A stretch of 64,000 nt of DNA from NCBI RefSeq assembly GCF_025628985.1, contig NZ_JAOTEM010000001.1:620001-684000 (forward strand), given 5' to 3'. The stretch comes from Chryseobacterium edaphi. GTDB lineage: Bacteria; Bacteroidota; Bacteroidia; Flavobacteriales; Weeksellaceae. Under the pieces are notes generated by a model that saw only the letters and a list, made by a program, of their open reading frames with translations, did no database searches and was not told the DNA's origin. Positions 50,762 to 59,150 of the stretch are shown here, one piece after another; position 1 is the stretch's first letter, and each line of letters begins with the position of its first letter. The position numbers and the translations under genes were made by a program.

Positions 50762-51090
50762 TTATAACGTAAAAATTCTGTCCATCAACCGCCACTTCTC
50801 TCCAGCTTTCGAATGAGGCAACTGCTGCTGGAATTTCCACATCAATTCTTCCCATTCCTGAACTTTCGGATGTTTTGATCCACATCATTTTTAGCCTCAA
50901 AAGAAAAACTGTCCTCAGCTTCAATAATCATGAATAACCGATTTTGAACACGGTAAATCTCCATGTTTATAATTCCGGAATCCAAAATACTTTGTCTGAC
51001 TTCTGGCCAGATATTCTGATGATAATTTTCGTATTCAGCAATCAGTTCGGGGTCATCAATTAAGTCTAGAGCGAGACAGAATTTTTTCAT
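50762..51090 (-). pseudogene. Frameshifted L-fucose/L-rhamnose mutarotase
   Basis: The intact N-terminal frame (51090-50842, starts MKKFCLALDLIDDPELI) stops after 82 residues. Restoring one base in the TTTT run at 50873-50876 (AAAA on the coding strand) lets the family C-terminus continue to a stop at 50762-50764, including VQEWEELMWKFQQQLP and a GEKWRLMDRIF ending. The joined protein would be about 109 residues, the normal size. The family interconverts alpha and beta anomers of L-fucose or L-rhamnose. Its start overlaps the end of the FAH-family gene by four bases. This is either real decay or a homopolymer sequencing error. Confidence 0.85.
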
Positions 51091-51938
51091 TCGTTGTATG
51101 CTTTTACTTTCTGCGTACTGCTTCCCAAACCGTCAATTCCCAATTCCACCACATCGCCTGGTTTCAGATACCAGGGCTCAGGTTTTTGCCCCAAACCGAC
51201 ACCGGCAGGCGTTCCCGTACTGATAATATCCCCGGGAAGCAAAGTCATAAACTGACTGATGTAGCTGACAATGAAAGGCACATCAAAAATCAGATTGGAA
51301 GTATTTCCGTCCTGCAAAATTTCTCCATTTACCTTCAGCCACAAACGCAGATTATGAACATCTTCAATCTCGTCGGGCGTCGCAATGAAAGGGCCGATCG
51401 GCGCAAAAGTGTCACAGCTTTTTCCTTTTACCCACTGTCCGTTTCTCTCCAGCTGAAAGGCTCTTTCGCTGTAATCGTTGTGCAGAACATAGCCTGCAAC
51501 ATGTTCCAGCGCATTTTCCTCAGAAACATAGCTCGCTTTTTTTCCAATGACGATGGCCAACTCAACTTCCCAATCGGTTTTTGTACTGGTTTTTGGAATA
51601 ATCAGGTCGTCATTCGGACCCACAATTGCAGTCGTTGCCTTAAAAAACAAAATAGGCTCCTGCGGAATCGGAGCATTAGTCTCTGCTGCGTGATCTTTAT
51701 AGTTCAATCCTACACAGATGATCTTGGATGGTCTCGCCAAAGGTGATCCCAGCCTTTCATCGGCAGAAATTTCGGGTAAATTCTGTGTGTTAATTTCCGA
51801 TTTTAAATTTTCAATAGCGTCACCGGAAAAGAAGTTTTCATCATAATCTTTTACCAGATGAGAAACATCAAATCTTTTATCATCAATAATGACTCCCGGT
51901 TTTTCCTGTCCCGGTTTTCCGAATTTTATTAATTTCAT
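51087..51938 (-). CDS. FAH-family hydrolase, probable 2,4-diketo-3-deoxy-L-fuconate hydrolase
   Basis: A 283-residue metal-dependent hydrolase of the fumarylacetoacetase family. The N-terminal domain (KLIKFGKPGQEKPGV) is followed by the catalytic domain with ICVGLNYKDHAAETN, the acidic metal motif DWEVELAIVIGKKA, NDYSERAFQLERNGQWVKGKSCDTFAPIGP and LLPGDIISTGTPAGVGLG. In the non-phosphorylating L-fucose pathway this family splits 2,4-diketo-3-deoxy-L-fuconate to pyruvate and L-lactate. It overlaps the mutarotase start by four bases. The substrate is assigned by context. Confidence 0.87.
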   Translation of the reverse strand: MKLIKFGKPGQEKPGVIIDDKRFDVSHLVKDYDENFFSGDAIENLKSEINTQNLPEISADERLGSPLARPSKIICVGLNYKDHAAETNAPIPQEPILFFKATTAIVGPNDDLIIPKTSTKTDWEVELAIVIGKKASYVSEENALEHVAGYVLHNDYSERAFQLERNGQWVKGKSCDTFAPIGPFIATPDEIEDVHNLRLWLKVNGEILQDGNTSNLIFDVPFIVSYISQFMTLLPGDIISTGTPAGVGLGQKPEPWYLKPGDVVELGIDGLGSSTQKVKAYNE

Positions 51939-51969
51939 ATTATTTTTTTTAGAAGGTATAATTCTATTT

Positions 51970-52102
51970 GAAGCTAATCCCGCTATCCACTATATCTTTT
52001 TTGTCATTGCGATCAACGTGATTGATTGTTGTACTTTTTAGCCACCGCAATGACAAAAAAGGATGCCGTTTCTATCGGGGCTAGGGTAGTGTAGCCCGAA
52101 TA
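51970..52102. repeat. Modular CTTTTTTG/CAAAAAAG repeat, copy B
   Basis: Left AGCTAATCCCGCTATCCACT, right GGATGCCGTTTCTATCGGGG then CTAGGG, as in copies A and C. Between them is a perfect 15-bp inverted repeat, TTTTTTGTCATTGCG (51997-52011) and its complement (52046-52060), with a 34-bp loop. Confidence 0.75.
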
Positions 52103-52127
52103 AAAGGTTTAGCTTAATTTACAAATT

Positions 52128-52892
52128 TTAATTGTTCAAAGTCGTAAAACCACCGTCGATAGGATAATCTACACCCGTAATAAATGATGCTTCATCACTG
52201 CATAAATACAGCGCCAACGAGGCAACTTCCTCAGGCTGAGCCATCCTTCCGATGGGTTGTGTTTTCGATAATTTCTCAAACATTTCTTCAATATTATCAG
52301 GATAATTTTTCTGTAAAAATCCATCCACAAAAGGCGTATGCACCCGCGCAGGAGAAATAGAATTACAACGGATATTTTCACTGATAAAATCTTTGGCAAC
52401 ACTCATCGTCATTGCTTTCACCGCACCTTTTGCTGTGCTGTACGCAAAACGGTCAGGAATTCCCACCAATGCAGCAATGGAAGCCATATTGATAATCACA
52501 CCGCCACCAGATTTTCTAATCTGTGGAATCGCAGCAAACAGACAGTTGTAAACTCCTTTAATGTTGACATTATAAATTCTGTCAAAATCTTCTTCAGAAG
52601 TCGTGTCTGCTTTTCCTATATGGGCAATTCCTGCATTATTGACTAAAATATTGATCGCTCCAATCTGATCAAAAATCTCCAAAACATCTTTCTGTTTTGA
52701 AACATCACAGGCATAAACTTTCGCATTTCCTCCCGCTGATTTGATTTTTTCTAAAGTTTCCTGTCCATTCTGTTCTGTTATTTCAAGAATATGAACTTCC
52801 GCACCATTAGTAGCAAGCTGAACAGAAATCGCCTGTCCAATTCCGCTTCCTCCGCCTGTCACAACGGCTTTTTTATTTTTTAATGAAAACAT
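52128..52892 (-). CDS. SDR oxidoreductase, probable 2-keto-3-deoxy-L-fuconate dehydrogenase
   Basis: A 254-residue short-chain dehydrogenase. The NAD motif TGGGSGIGQAI is at residue 12, NNAG near 88, the catalytic Ser in NMASIAALVG and a standard YSTAK (FAYSTAKGAVKAM). The C-terminal end, ITGVDYPIDGGFTTLNN, is typical of the family. In this locus it would oxidise 2-keto-3-deoxy-L-fuconate at C4 before the FAH-family cleavage. It has the normal lysine, unlike the first SDR of the locus. Confidence 0.85.
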   Translation of the reverse strand: MFSLKNKKAVVTGGGSGIGQAISVQLATNGAEVHILEITEQNGQETLEKIKSAGGNAKVYACDVSKQKDVLEIFDQIGAINILVNNAGIAHIGKADTTSEEDFDRIYNVNIKGVYNCLFAAIPQIRKSGGGVIINMASIAALVGIPDRFAYSTAKGAVKAMTMSVAKDFISENIRCNSISPARVHTPFVDGFLQKNYPDNIEEMFEKLSKTQPIGRMAQPEEVASLALYLCSDEASFITGVDYPIDGGFTTLNN

Positions 52893-52974
52893 TTTATATT
52901 AAATTTTATTGATAATTTATTTTAACGCAAAGGGCGCTAAGATTTTTTTAATATTGTTCTGCATATTTTTAGTG

Positions 52975-53102
52975 ATGATAAATTTAACAGTCAAAACCAC
53001 CCCGTCAAAAATTCAAAGAATTTTTGACACCCCTCCAAAGGAGGGGAATTGTTGACTGCATATTTTTACCTTGGCTCTTCCTACTTTTTACTTGGCTCTT
53101 CA
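52975..53102. repeat. Repeat cluster between the UxaA-family and SDR genes
   Basis: Contains GTCAAAAATTC-AAA-GAATTTTTGAC (a strong hairpin, about 53006-53030), CCCCTCCAAAGGAGGGG (about 53032-53047), then two TTTTTACTTGGCTCTT-like units. These are typical short dispersed palindromes of Chryseobacterium-type genomes. Confidence 0.7.
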
Positions 53103-54743
53103 CTATAAACTTACCCCTCGTTTCCACGGAATAAAATCATCCTGATTCAATGCCACGGCTTTAGGAATAATATTTCCACTTGCCACATCAATACAGAAAT
53201 CCAAAATATCTTCTCCCATTTCCTGAATGGTTTTTTCGCCACGAACAACTGCACCGGTATCAATATCAATAATATCCGACATTTTCGTAGCCAAAACCGT
53301 ATTGGTCGCCACTTTGATCACGGGACAAACCGGATTACCAGTAGGTGTTCCAAGTCCAGTTGTAAACAATATTAAAGTCGCTCCCGAAGCGGCTTTTCCC
53401 GTGGTTGCTTCCACATCATTTCCAGGCGTGCAGACTAAACTTAATCCTGGTTTTGTTGCTGGCTCAGTATAATCTAAAACATCTACAACAGGCGATGAAC
53501 CGCCTTTTTTTGCTGCTCCTGCAGATTTGATGGCATCGGTAATCAGTCCGTCTTTAATATTGCCGGGCGATGGATTCATGTAAAATCCTGAGCCGACAGC
53601 GTGCGCCAGTTCATCATATTCTGTCATCAGCCTGATGAATTTTTCTGCGGTCGGCTGATCTACAGCCCTGTCAATCAATTCCTGTTCGGCTCCACATAAT
53701 TCAGGGAATTCTGCCAGCAAAACTTTTGCTCCTAAAACGGAAAGAATATCTGCAAGATGTCCGACCGCCGGATTTGCCGATATGCCGCTGAAACCATCGC
53801 TTCCGCCACATTTCACACCAACACAGAGTTTGCTGATCGGTGCATCTTCACGCTCGATTGTATTAATTTCCTGAAGACCTTTCAGTGTTTCAAAAATCGC
53901 ATTTTTAATCATGGTTTCTTCACTGACCGCTTTCTGCTGTTCGAAAACGAGTAAAGGTTTATCAAAATCAGGATTGCGGTTATACAAATCCCGTTTGAAA
54001 TTATCGATTTGAAGATGCTGACAGCCGAGACTTAACAAAGTTACTCCTGCCACATTGGGATGATCTGCGTAAGCTGCCAAAAGTTTGCTCAGGGAATCCG
54101 AATCCTGTCTGGTTCCGCCGCAACCGCCGGTGTGATTCAGAAATTTAATGCCGTCTACATTTTTAAAAATTCTTTCTTTCGCCGGAATATTGGATGGCGA
54201 AAAATCAAGCTCATCCAAATTATCTCCTTTAGAAATCGCTTCTACTAATTGTTGCGTGTAATCCTTGTACTTCGCATCGACCGCATACCCTAAACTGTCG
54301 TACAGAGATTCTTTAATGATATCAAGATTACGGTTTTCACAGAAAACGGTTGGAATAAACAGCCAGTAATTGGCTGTTCCCACATCGCCATTTGAACGGT
54401 GGTATCCTTTAAAAGTCTTATGCAGAAATCTGGAAACATCAGGTTTTGTCCATTGATAATCTACATCACGATAGTAAAACGGATCGGCAGCATGCTTTGT
54501 ATTATCCGTCGTCATTCTCGTTCCTGATGCCAGATCATATTGAACTTTCCCGACCAAAACACCGTACATGAATATTTCATCGCCCTGTTTCATATCATTC
54601 ATAAAGAATTTATGTTTGGCAGGGATGGCTTCCAGAGTAGTGTATGTATTTCCTTCAAAGACAATTTCAGTTTCCGCAGGAATATCCTGAAGTGCGACCA
54701 AAACGTTGTCTTTTGGATTTATTTTTAAAATTAAATTGCTCAT
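53103..54743 (-). CDS. UxaA-family dehydratase, candidate L-fuconate dehydratase
   Basis: A 546-residue protein of the altronate/galactarate dehydratase family. The N-terminal SAF domain (LILKINPKDNVLVALQDIPA) is followed by the UxaA catalytic region with HTGGCGGTRQDS, LLSLGCQHLQ and LCVGVKCGGSDGFSGIS, where the cysteines are expected to bind metal. The family dehydrates hexonic and galactaric acids. In this locus, between a fucose dehydrogenase set and fucP, it most likely dehydrates L-fuconate. The known Xanthomonas enzyme for this step is an enolase-superfamily protein, and none is seen here. Confidence 0.85.
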   Translation of the reverse strand: MSNLILKINPKDNVLVALQDIPAETEIVFEGNTYTTLEAIPAKHKFFMNDMKQGDEIFMYGVLVGKVQYDLASGTRMTTDNTKHAADPFYYRDVDYQWTKPDVSRFLHKTFKGYHRSNGDVGTANYWLFIPTVFCENRNLDIIKESLYDSLGYAVDAKYKDYTQQLVEAISKGDNLDELDFSPSNIPAKERIFKNVDGIKFLNHTGGCGGTRQDSDSLSKLLAAYADHPNVAGVTLLSLGCQHLQIDNFKRDLYNRNPDFDKPLLVFEQQKAVSEETMIKNAIFETLKGLQEINTIEREDAPISKLCVGVKCGGSDGFSGISANPAVGHLADILSVLGAKVLLAEFPELCGAEQELIDRAVDQPTAEKFIRLMTEYDELAHAVGSGFYMNPSPGNIKDGLITDAIKSAGAAKKGGSSPVVDVLDYTEPATKPGLSLVCTPGNDVEATTGKAASGATLILFTTGLGTPTGNPVCPVIKVATNTVLATKMSDIIDIDTGAVVRGEKTIQEMGEDILDFCIDVASGNIIPKAVALNQDDFIPWKRGVSL

Positions 54744-54782
54744 TTTTAGTTAAAATTGAATGTCTGCTGTGTTGGTTTTTCG

Positions 54783-54848
54783 AACACAAAGTTCTCTAAG
54801 TTTTTTTTCTGATTACTGTTTTTTTAGTTTTACAAAGGCGTTTCACTT
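54783..54848. repeat. Intergenic repeat of the ACACAAAGTTCTCTAAGTTT type
   Basis: ACACAAAGTTCTCTAAGTTT and GCGTTTCACTTAACC between fucP and the dehydratase gene resemble 21615-21675. Confidence 0.5.
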
Positions 54849-54869
54849 AACCAAGATCATCGATATTTT

Positions 54870-56147
54870 TTATGAAGACTTTATATTTCTGAATCTTAAA
54901 GAAAACAGTAAAACTATTACAAAACATAAAAGAGGAACTGCATAAGAAAAATGAATATTCCCCGAAATATCTGTTATTTTACTCGCAACAGGAGGAATTA
55001 TTGCGCCTCCGACAATCGACATAATCAGTAAGCTTGAAGCGGGTTTTGTATCTGATCCTGCACCTTCAATTCCCAAAGCAAAAATCGTTGGGAACATGAT
55101 AGACATAAAGAATGTTAAGCCAACCAATGCGTACAAAGTCGAAATTCCTGATCCGAAGATGACCCAAACCGTAAGAGCAATGCTGATCACGCTGTAAACT
55201 TTTAAGAGTTTTTGTGGCGAAATATATTTCATCAAAAAGGTTCCTGCAAAACGGCCGACCATAAATAAAAATCCTGCTACTCCAGCGTAATATTTGGCTT
55301 CCTGACCTTTCATATCAATGGCGTCTTCAGCAAAAACCAAAAGGAAACTGAAGATGTAAATCTGCGCACCAATGTAAAAAAACTGTGCTAAAACTCCCCA
55401 TCCTACATTTTTCACGCCTAAAACCTGAAAGTAGTTTTTTGTAGATTTCTCACCGCTTTCCGTTACATCAGGCAGTTTGATGAATAGAAATAGAAACATG
55501 ACCAATAAAAGAATCAGTCCTAAAATAATGTAAGGTCCTTTTACCAGCGAAGTTTCAGCCTGAATGTAAGCTAATTTTGCTGCCTGACTGAGCGTCGCAA
55601 GTTCTTCCTGCGATTTTGGTTCTTCACTCAAGATGAAAATTCCGCCAACGATTGGAGCTATCGACGCCGCCAAACCGTTGAAAGACTGTGCGAAGTTTAA
55701 TCTCTGTGTGGCTTTTTCAGGCGGTCCTAAAATGGTGATGTAGGGATTGGCTGCAGTCTCTAAAATGGCCAGACCACAGGATAAAACGAATAAAGCCCCG
55801 AGGAAAAATGGGTAACTGACGGTATTGGCCGCCGGAACAAACAGAAAACATCCTGCTGCAAAGAAGAATAATCCGACCAGAATTCCTGTTTTGTAACCAT
55901 ATTTCTGAATGATCATCCCTGCCGGAATTGCCAATAAAAAGTATGCGGCAAAAACAGATGAATCCACTAAGGAAGCCTGGAAATGATTCAATTGAAAAGC
56001 ACTTCGAAGGTGTTTAATTAAAATTGGATCCAGATTATGGATGAATCCCCAGAAGAAAAACAAACTCGTGATAAGAATGAGTGGAAGGCTGTAATTTCTT
56101 TTTTTGGGGATAGAAGAAATTAAGTTTTCTGAAGGGTTATTATTCAT
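54870..56147 (-). CDS. fucP: L-fucose:H+ symporter FucP
   Basis: A 425-residue MFS permease of the FucP family with twelve spans. Family features include the start PLILITSLFFFWGFIHNLDPILIKHLRSAFQL (the Asp and Asn near the N-terminus are conserved in fucose carriers), AAYFLLAIPAGMIIQKYGYKTGI (motif A-like) and FGLAILETAANPYITILGP. It imports fucose with protons and heads the leftward fucose gene set. It is followed by about 125 bases of repeat before the dehydratase gene. Confidence 0.88.
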   Translation of the reverse strand: MNNNPSENLISSIPKKRNYSLPLILITSLFFFWGFIHNLDPILIKHLRSAFQLNHFQASLVDSSVFAAYFLLAIPAGMIIQKYGYKTGILVGLFFFAAGCFLFVPAANTVSYPFFLGALFVLSCGLAILETAANPYITILGPPEKATQRLNFAQSFNGLAASIAPIVGGIFILSEEPKSQEELATLSQAAKLAYIQAETSLVKGPYIILGLILLLVMFLFLFIKLPDVTESGEKSTKNYFQVLGVKNVGWGVLAQFFYIGAQIYIFSFLLVFAEDAIDMKGQEAKYYAGVAGFLFMVGRFAGTFLMKYISPQKLLKVYSVISIALTVWVIFGSGISTLYALVGLTFFMSIMFPTIFALGIEGAGSDTKPASSLLIMSIVGGAIIPPVASKITDISGNIHFSYAVPLLCFVIVLLFSLRFRNIKSS

Positions 56148-56507
56148 GTATTTGTTTATTTACAAATTATTTGTCTTTGCCTACAACATAATGGTTAATC
56201 GATTGCGCAATATTTTTACTTTAAGGAATTTGTTGATTATTCATAAAGATTTAAAATAATTCTGATCTTTTAAAAGTATACAAATTTTAGCAATAAAAAA
56301 TTAACAGTACAGGATGGTACAAGACAGTTCGGTTAGCAGGTGATTTTTTTATTAATTTGATATATTATTGACGAAATTTTTAAATGAATGAAAAATGTAA
56401 CTTTTAAATACTAGATATAAGTTGTAATAATAATTTTAAATTGATTTCATATTTAATTTAAAGTGAAAAAATGTAATTTAGATTCAAAATACAGCTGAAA
56501 AAATAAT
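56148..56507. other. 360-bp regulatory gap upstream of fucP
   Basis: No gene seen. It includes GGTTAATCGATTGCGCAA (about 56191-56208) with an AATCGATT core and a TTGCGCAA palindrome, the shape of a LacI-type operator, and GTACAGGATGGTAC with inverted GTAC ends (about 56309-56322). The rest is A/T-rich. No regulator gene lies in the fucose locus. Confidence 0.4.
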
Positions 56508-56993
56508 ATGGAATATCTTGCAACCTCAGAAAAATTCACAAGTTTCAAATTAGCAAAAGGAGATAAAGTAATCGGGGAATTGAACTATAAAAACTGGTTT
56601 AAATTCAATGCTGAAATTGATATTTTAAATTCAAAATATCAGGTTGAGCCCAAAGGTTTTTGGGGAACGACGGTGGAGGTAAAAGACGGCAAAAAGATGA
56701 TTTTGAAATTTACAATGAATTGGGATGGGAATATTTTATTACAAACGTATTTAGATCATGAGAAAAGCTATACTTTTAAACATGCGGGTTTTTTCAAAGA
56801 ATCATTTATCCTGACAGACCCAAAAGGAACTGAACTTTTGATAATGAAACCAAATTTTAAGTGGAATAGTTTGAATTATGGATATCAGATTACAACATCC
56901 GAAATTTTAGAAACATTTGACGAAAAAAATATTTTGCTCCTCATTTCTTTACACTGTGCCAACTACTATATGTCGATGATGATGGGAATGTAA
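56508..56993 (+). CDS. Hypothetical protein, 161 residues
   Basis: A soluble protein I cannot assign. It has no signal peptide and is rich in beta-strand patterns, such as FKLAKGDKVIGELNYKNWFKFNAEIDIL and GFWGTTVEVKDGKKMILKFTMNWDGNI, ending in a helix with several methionines. The alternation of strands and a C-terminal helix recalls the Tubby/LURP-like fold, but this is only an impression. It stands alone between the fucose locus and a DUF2911 protein. Confidence 0.75.
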   Translation: MEYLATSEKFTSFKLAKGDKVIGELNYKNWFKFNAEIDILNSKYQVEPKGFWGTTVEVKDGKKMILKFTMNWDGNILLQTYLDHEKSYTFKHAGFFKESFILTDPKGTELLIMKPNFKWNSLNYGYQITTSEILETFDEKNILLLISLHCANYYMSMMMGM

Positions 56994-57121
56994 AAATCAT
57001 ACAGCATGATAAGTTTTTTGTAAAGTTTTGTATTTAATTTAAATGCTACTTTAACAAAATTTAGCAACTTCAGCCAATAATTTATAACTTCGATTTTGTA
57101 ATTTTAGCAAAATTTAAAAAA

Positions 57122-57727
57122 GTGAAAAAATTATTATTCGCAGTTTGCATTTCGGCTTCGGCTTTCAGTTTTGCCCAGGATTATTCTGTACCGGCAGCAA
57201 GTCCGCGTCAGAAAGTTGAGCAGCAGTTTTCTATGTCTAAAATCAGCATCGATTACGGAAGACCGGGTGTGAAAGGAAGAAAGATCTTCGGAGAGTTGGT
57301 TCCTTACGGACAGGTTTGGAGAGCGGGTGCAAACTCATCAACCAAGATTACATTCGGACAGTCTGTGAATTTTGGCGGAAAAATGGTTCCTGCAGGAACT
57401 TACGGATTATTTATCGTACCAACAGAAAAAGAATGGAAAGTCATTTTAAATAAAGATTTCCAACAGTGGGGCGCCTACACTTATGACCCGAAACAGGATG
57501 TTGTAGATGTCACGGTTCCCGTTAATAAATTGGCAGACAAACAAGAGTGGTTTGAGATTACTTTAAATCCGACTGACGAAAATTCAGGAAACTTAGTGAT
57601 CAAATGGGATATGGCTCAAGCTGAAATTGGTTTAAAACCTGCAAAACCAGAAGCAGTTACAAAAATTGCCGAGAAATTGAAAGAAATCAAAAAAATAGAA
57701 TCTGACGCTGCAAAAGCAAAAAGCTAA
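57122..57727 (+). CDS. DUF2911-family exported protein
   Basis: A 201-residue exported protein with a signal peptide (1-18, ending FSFAQ). The reading frame opens with GTG at 57122, and no ATG start is available. The DUF2911 motifs are plain: ISIDYGRPGVKGRKIFGELVPYGQVWRAGANSSTKITF and VPAGTYGLFIVPTEKEW, ending in a charged helical tail. The family is common in Bacteroidota and its function is unknown. The following GNAT gene begins 18 bases after its stop, so they may be co-transcribed. Confidence 0.88.
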   Translation: MKKLLFAVCISASAFSFAQDYSVPAASPRQKVEQQFSMSKISIDYGRPGVKGRKIFGELVPYGQVWRAGANSSTKITFGQSVNFGGKMVPAGTYGLFIVPTEKEWKVILNKDFQQWGAYTYDPKQDVVDVTVPVNKLADKQEWFEITLNPTDENSGNLVIKWDMAQAEIGLKPAKPEAVTKIAEKLKEIKKIESDAAKAKS

Positions 57728-57745
57728 GAAATAATTTTTATAAAA

Positions 57746-58276
57746 ATGAATTTTTCTATTCAACCTGTTTTAGAAAACGAAAAATATCAAATAATCCCCT
57801 TACAACAAGGGGATTTTGAGTTATTATACGAAGTTGCTTCAGATCCGAAAGTTTGGGAACAGCATCCGAATAAAGACCGTTACAAAAGAGATGTTTTCGA
57901 GAACTTTTTTAAAGGAGCAATGGAAAGCAAAGGAGCTTTTAAAATCGTTGAAAAATCTTCTGGTAAAATTTTGGGAAGCACACGCTTTTATGATTTTGAT
58001 AAATCTAAAAATAGTATTTTCATCGGTTACACATTTTACGGAACAAACTCTTGGGGAAAAGGAATCAATCCACAGATTAAAAAACTGATGTTAGATTATA
58101 TTTTCCAATTTGTAGATAAAGTTTACTTTCATATTGGAAAAGAAAATTTCCGATCACAAATCGCTTTAGAAAGATTTGGCGGAAACAAAATTAAGGAGGA
58201 AGAAGTGGCCTATTTTGGAGAACCTACAAGAACCAATTTCGTGTATGAAATCAAAAAGGAAAATGATCTTAATTAA
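57746..58276 (+). CDS. GNAT-family acetyltransferase (RimJ/RimL-like)
   Basis: A 176-residue GNAT enzyme of the RimJ/RimL-like subgroup. The N-terminal YQIIPLQQGDFELLYEVASDPKVWEQHP resembles the acceptor-site part, TFYGTNSWGKGINPQIKKLMLDYIF the acetyl-CoA-binding part (with the WGKGI loop), and NFRSQIALERFGGNK the C-terminal motif. It probably acetylates a protein N-terminus or small amine, which cannot be told here. It follows a DUF2911 gene closely. Confidence 0.87.
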   Translation: MNFSIQPVLENEKYQIIPLQQGDFELLYEVASDPKVWEQHPNKDRYKRDVFENFFKGAMESKGAFKIVEKSSGKILGSTRFYDFDKSKNSIFIGYTFYGTNSWGKGINPQIKKLMLDYIFQFVDKVYFHIGKENFRSQIALERFGGNKIKEEEVAYFGEPTRTNFVYEIKKENDLN

Positions 58277-58501
58277 ACTTAAATTTCTCGCAGATTTTTC
58301 TGATTGAGCAAATTTTAAATGTTGAAAAGATCAGCGTAATCTGCTAAATATGGAAGAGAATTTATTTTAAATAAAAGAACTTTTTGAGTTTTTATATGTG
58401 AAATCGAAGACTAGAAGAAGTCAAACGGCTTTGTGTAAATTAATAACAATTAGTAGTCAAAAATCTTTGTGTACTCTATGTTCAAAAAATATAAAAATAA
58501 T
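58277..58501. repeat. Gap with CGCAGATTTTTCTGATTGAG-type repeat
   Basis: No gene seen. It contains CTCGCAGATTTTTCTGATTG and AGATCAGCGTAATCTGC (about 58287-58345), wording common in short dispersed repeats of this group, then A/T-rich DNA. Confidence 0.4.
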
Positions 58502-58870
58502 ATGAAAAAATATAAAATTCAAAAATCACCTTTTGTTGTTCCAACAAATGACGGAAAGTTAATAGAGGAACATTGGGGAAATTCAACCCAAAATCAAAAT
58601 ATTTCAATTGCACACATGGTTGCTCCGCCAAACTGGAGCGAACCTCACCAAACTCCAGAATTTGATGAGTTTACCATCATTATTTCAGGTAAAAAACAAT
58701 TTGAAATTGACGGCGAAATTGTAGTTTTAGAAAAAGGGCAAAGTATTTTGATTGAAAAAGGAGCAAGAATTCGTTACAGTAATCCGTTTTCTGAATCATG
58801 CGAATATATTGCAATTTGTCTTCCTGCTTTTTCGATGGAACTGGTGAATAGAGAAGAAGAAAAAAATTAA
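58502..58870 (+). CDS. Cupin-domain protein
   Basis: A 122-residue single-cupin protein. The ATG at 58502 is preferred over one 33 bases upstream, as the upstream stretch is low-complexity. Cupin motif 1 is HQTPEFDEFTIIISGKKQFEID and motif 2 follows in QSILIEKGARIRYSNP, with the metal ligands partly present (His and Glu near residue 55). Function unknown, as for most small cupins. A small zinc-ribbon protein starts two bases later, so they are co-transcribed. Confidence 0.82.
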   Translation: MKKYKIQKSPFVVPTNDGKLIEEHWGNSTQNQNISIAHMVAPPNWSEPHQTPEFDEFTIIISGKKQFEIDGEIVVLEKGQSILIEKGARIRYSNPFSESCEYIAICLPAFSMELVNREEEKN

Positions 58871-58872
58871 AT

Positions 58873-59103
58873 ATGGCGTTACAAATTTGTCCAAAGTGTA
58901 AAGAAAATTCTTTTACTTGGTTTATAAACGGAAAGACTTATCTGACGAGTTGGAGTTGTTTTAACTGTGATTATGAAGCAAAGCAAACTGTCAGCGATGA
59001 GCTTGTATGTGAAAATTGTGAAGAGAAAACAAAAGTAAAGCTGAAAGATCGGGAAAGTGAATATTGGTGGTGTTCTAATTGTAATACAACCAGTGAAGTA
59101 TAA
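58873..59103 (+). CDS. Small zinc-ribbon protein
   Basis: A 76-residue protein with four CxxC pairs (CPKC, CFNC, CENC and CSNC), likely two zinc ribbons. It has no other domain. It begins two bases after the cupin gene and ends before a shared terminator. It may be a nucleic-acid- or protein-binding accessory. The specific role is unknown. Confidence 0.8.
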   Translation: MALQICPKCKENSFTWFINGKTYLTSWSCFNCDYEAKQTVSDELVCENCEEKTKVKLKDRESEYWWCSNCNTTSEV

Positions 59104-59104
59104 G

Positions 59105-59134
59105 AAAATAACCTCAATTTTTTGAGGTTATTTT
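59105..59134. terminator. Bidirectional terminator between the zinc-ribbon and dienelactone hydrolase genes
   Basis: A perfect 13-bp stem (AAAATAACCTCAA at 59105-59117 and its complement at 59122-59134) with a TTTT loop, between convergent genes. Confidence 0.85.
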
Positions 59135-59150
59135 CATTTATAAAATTTAA

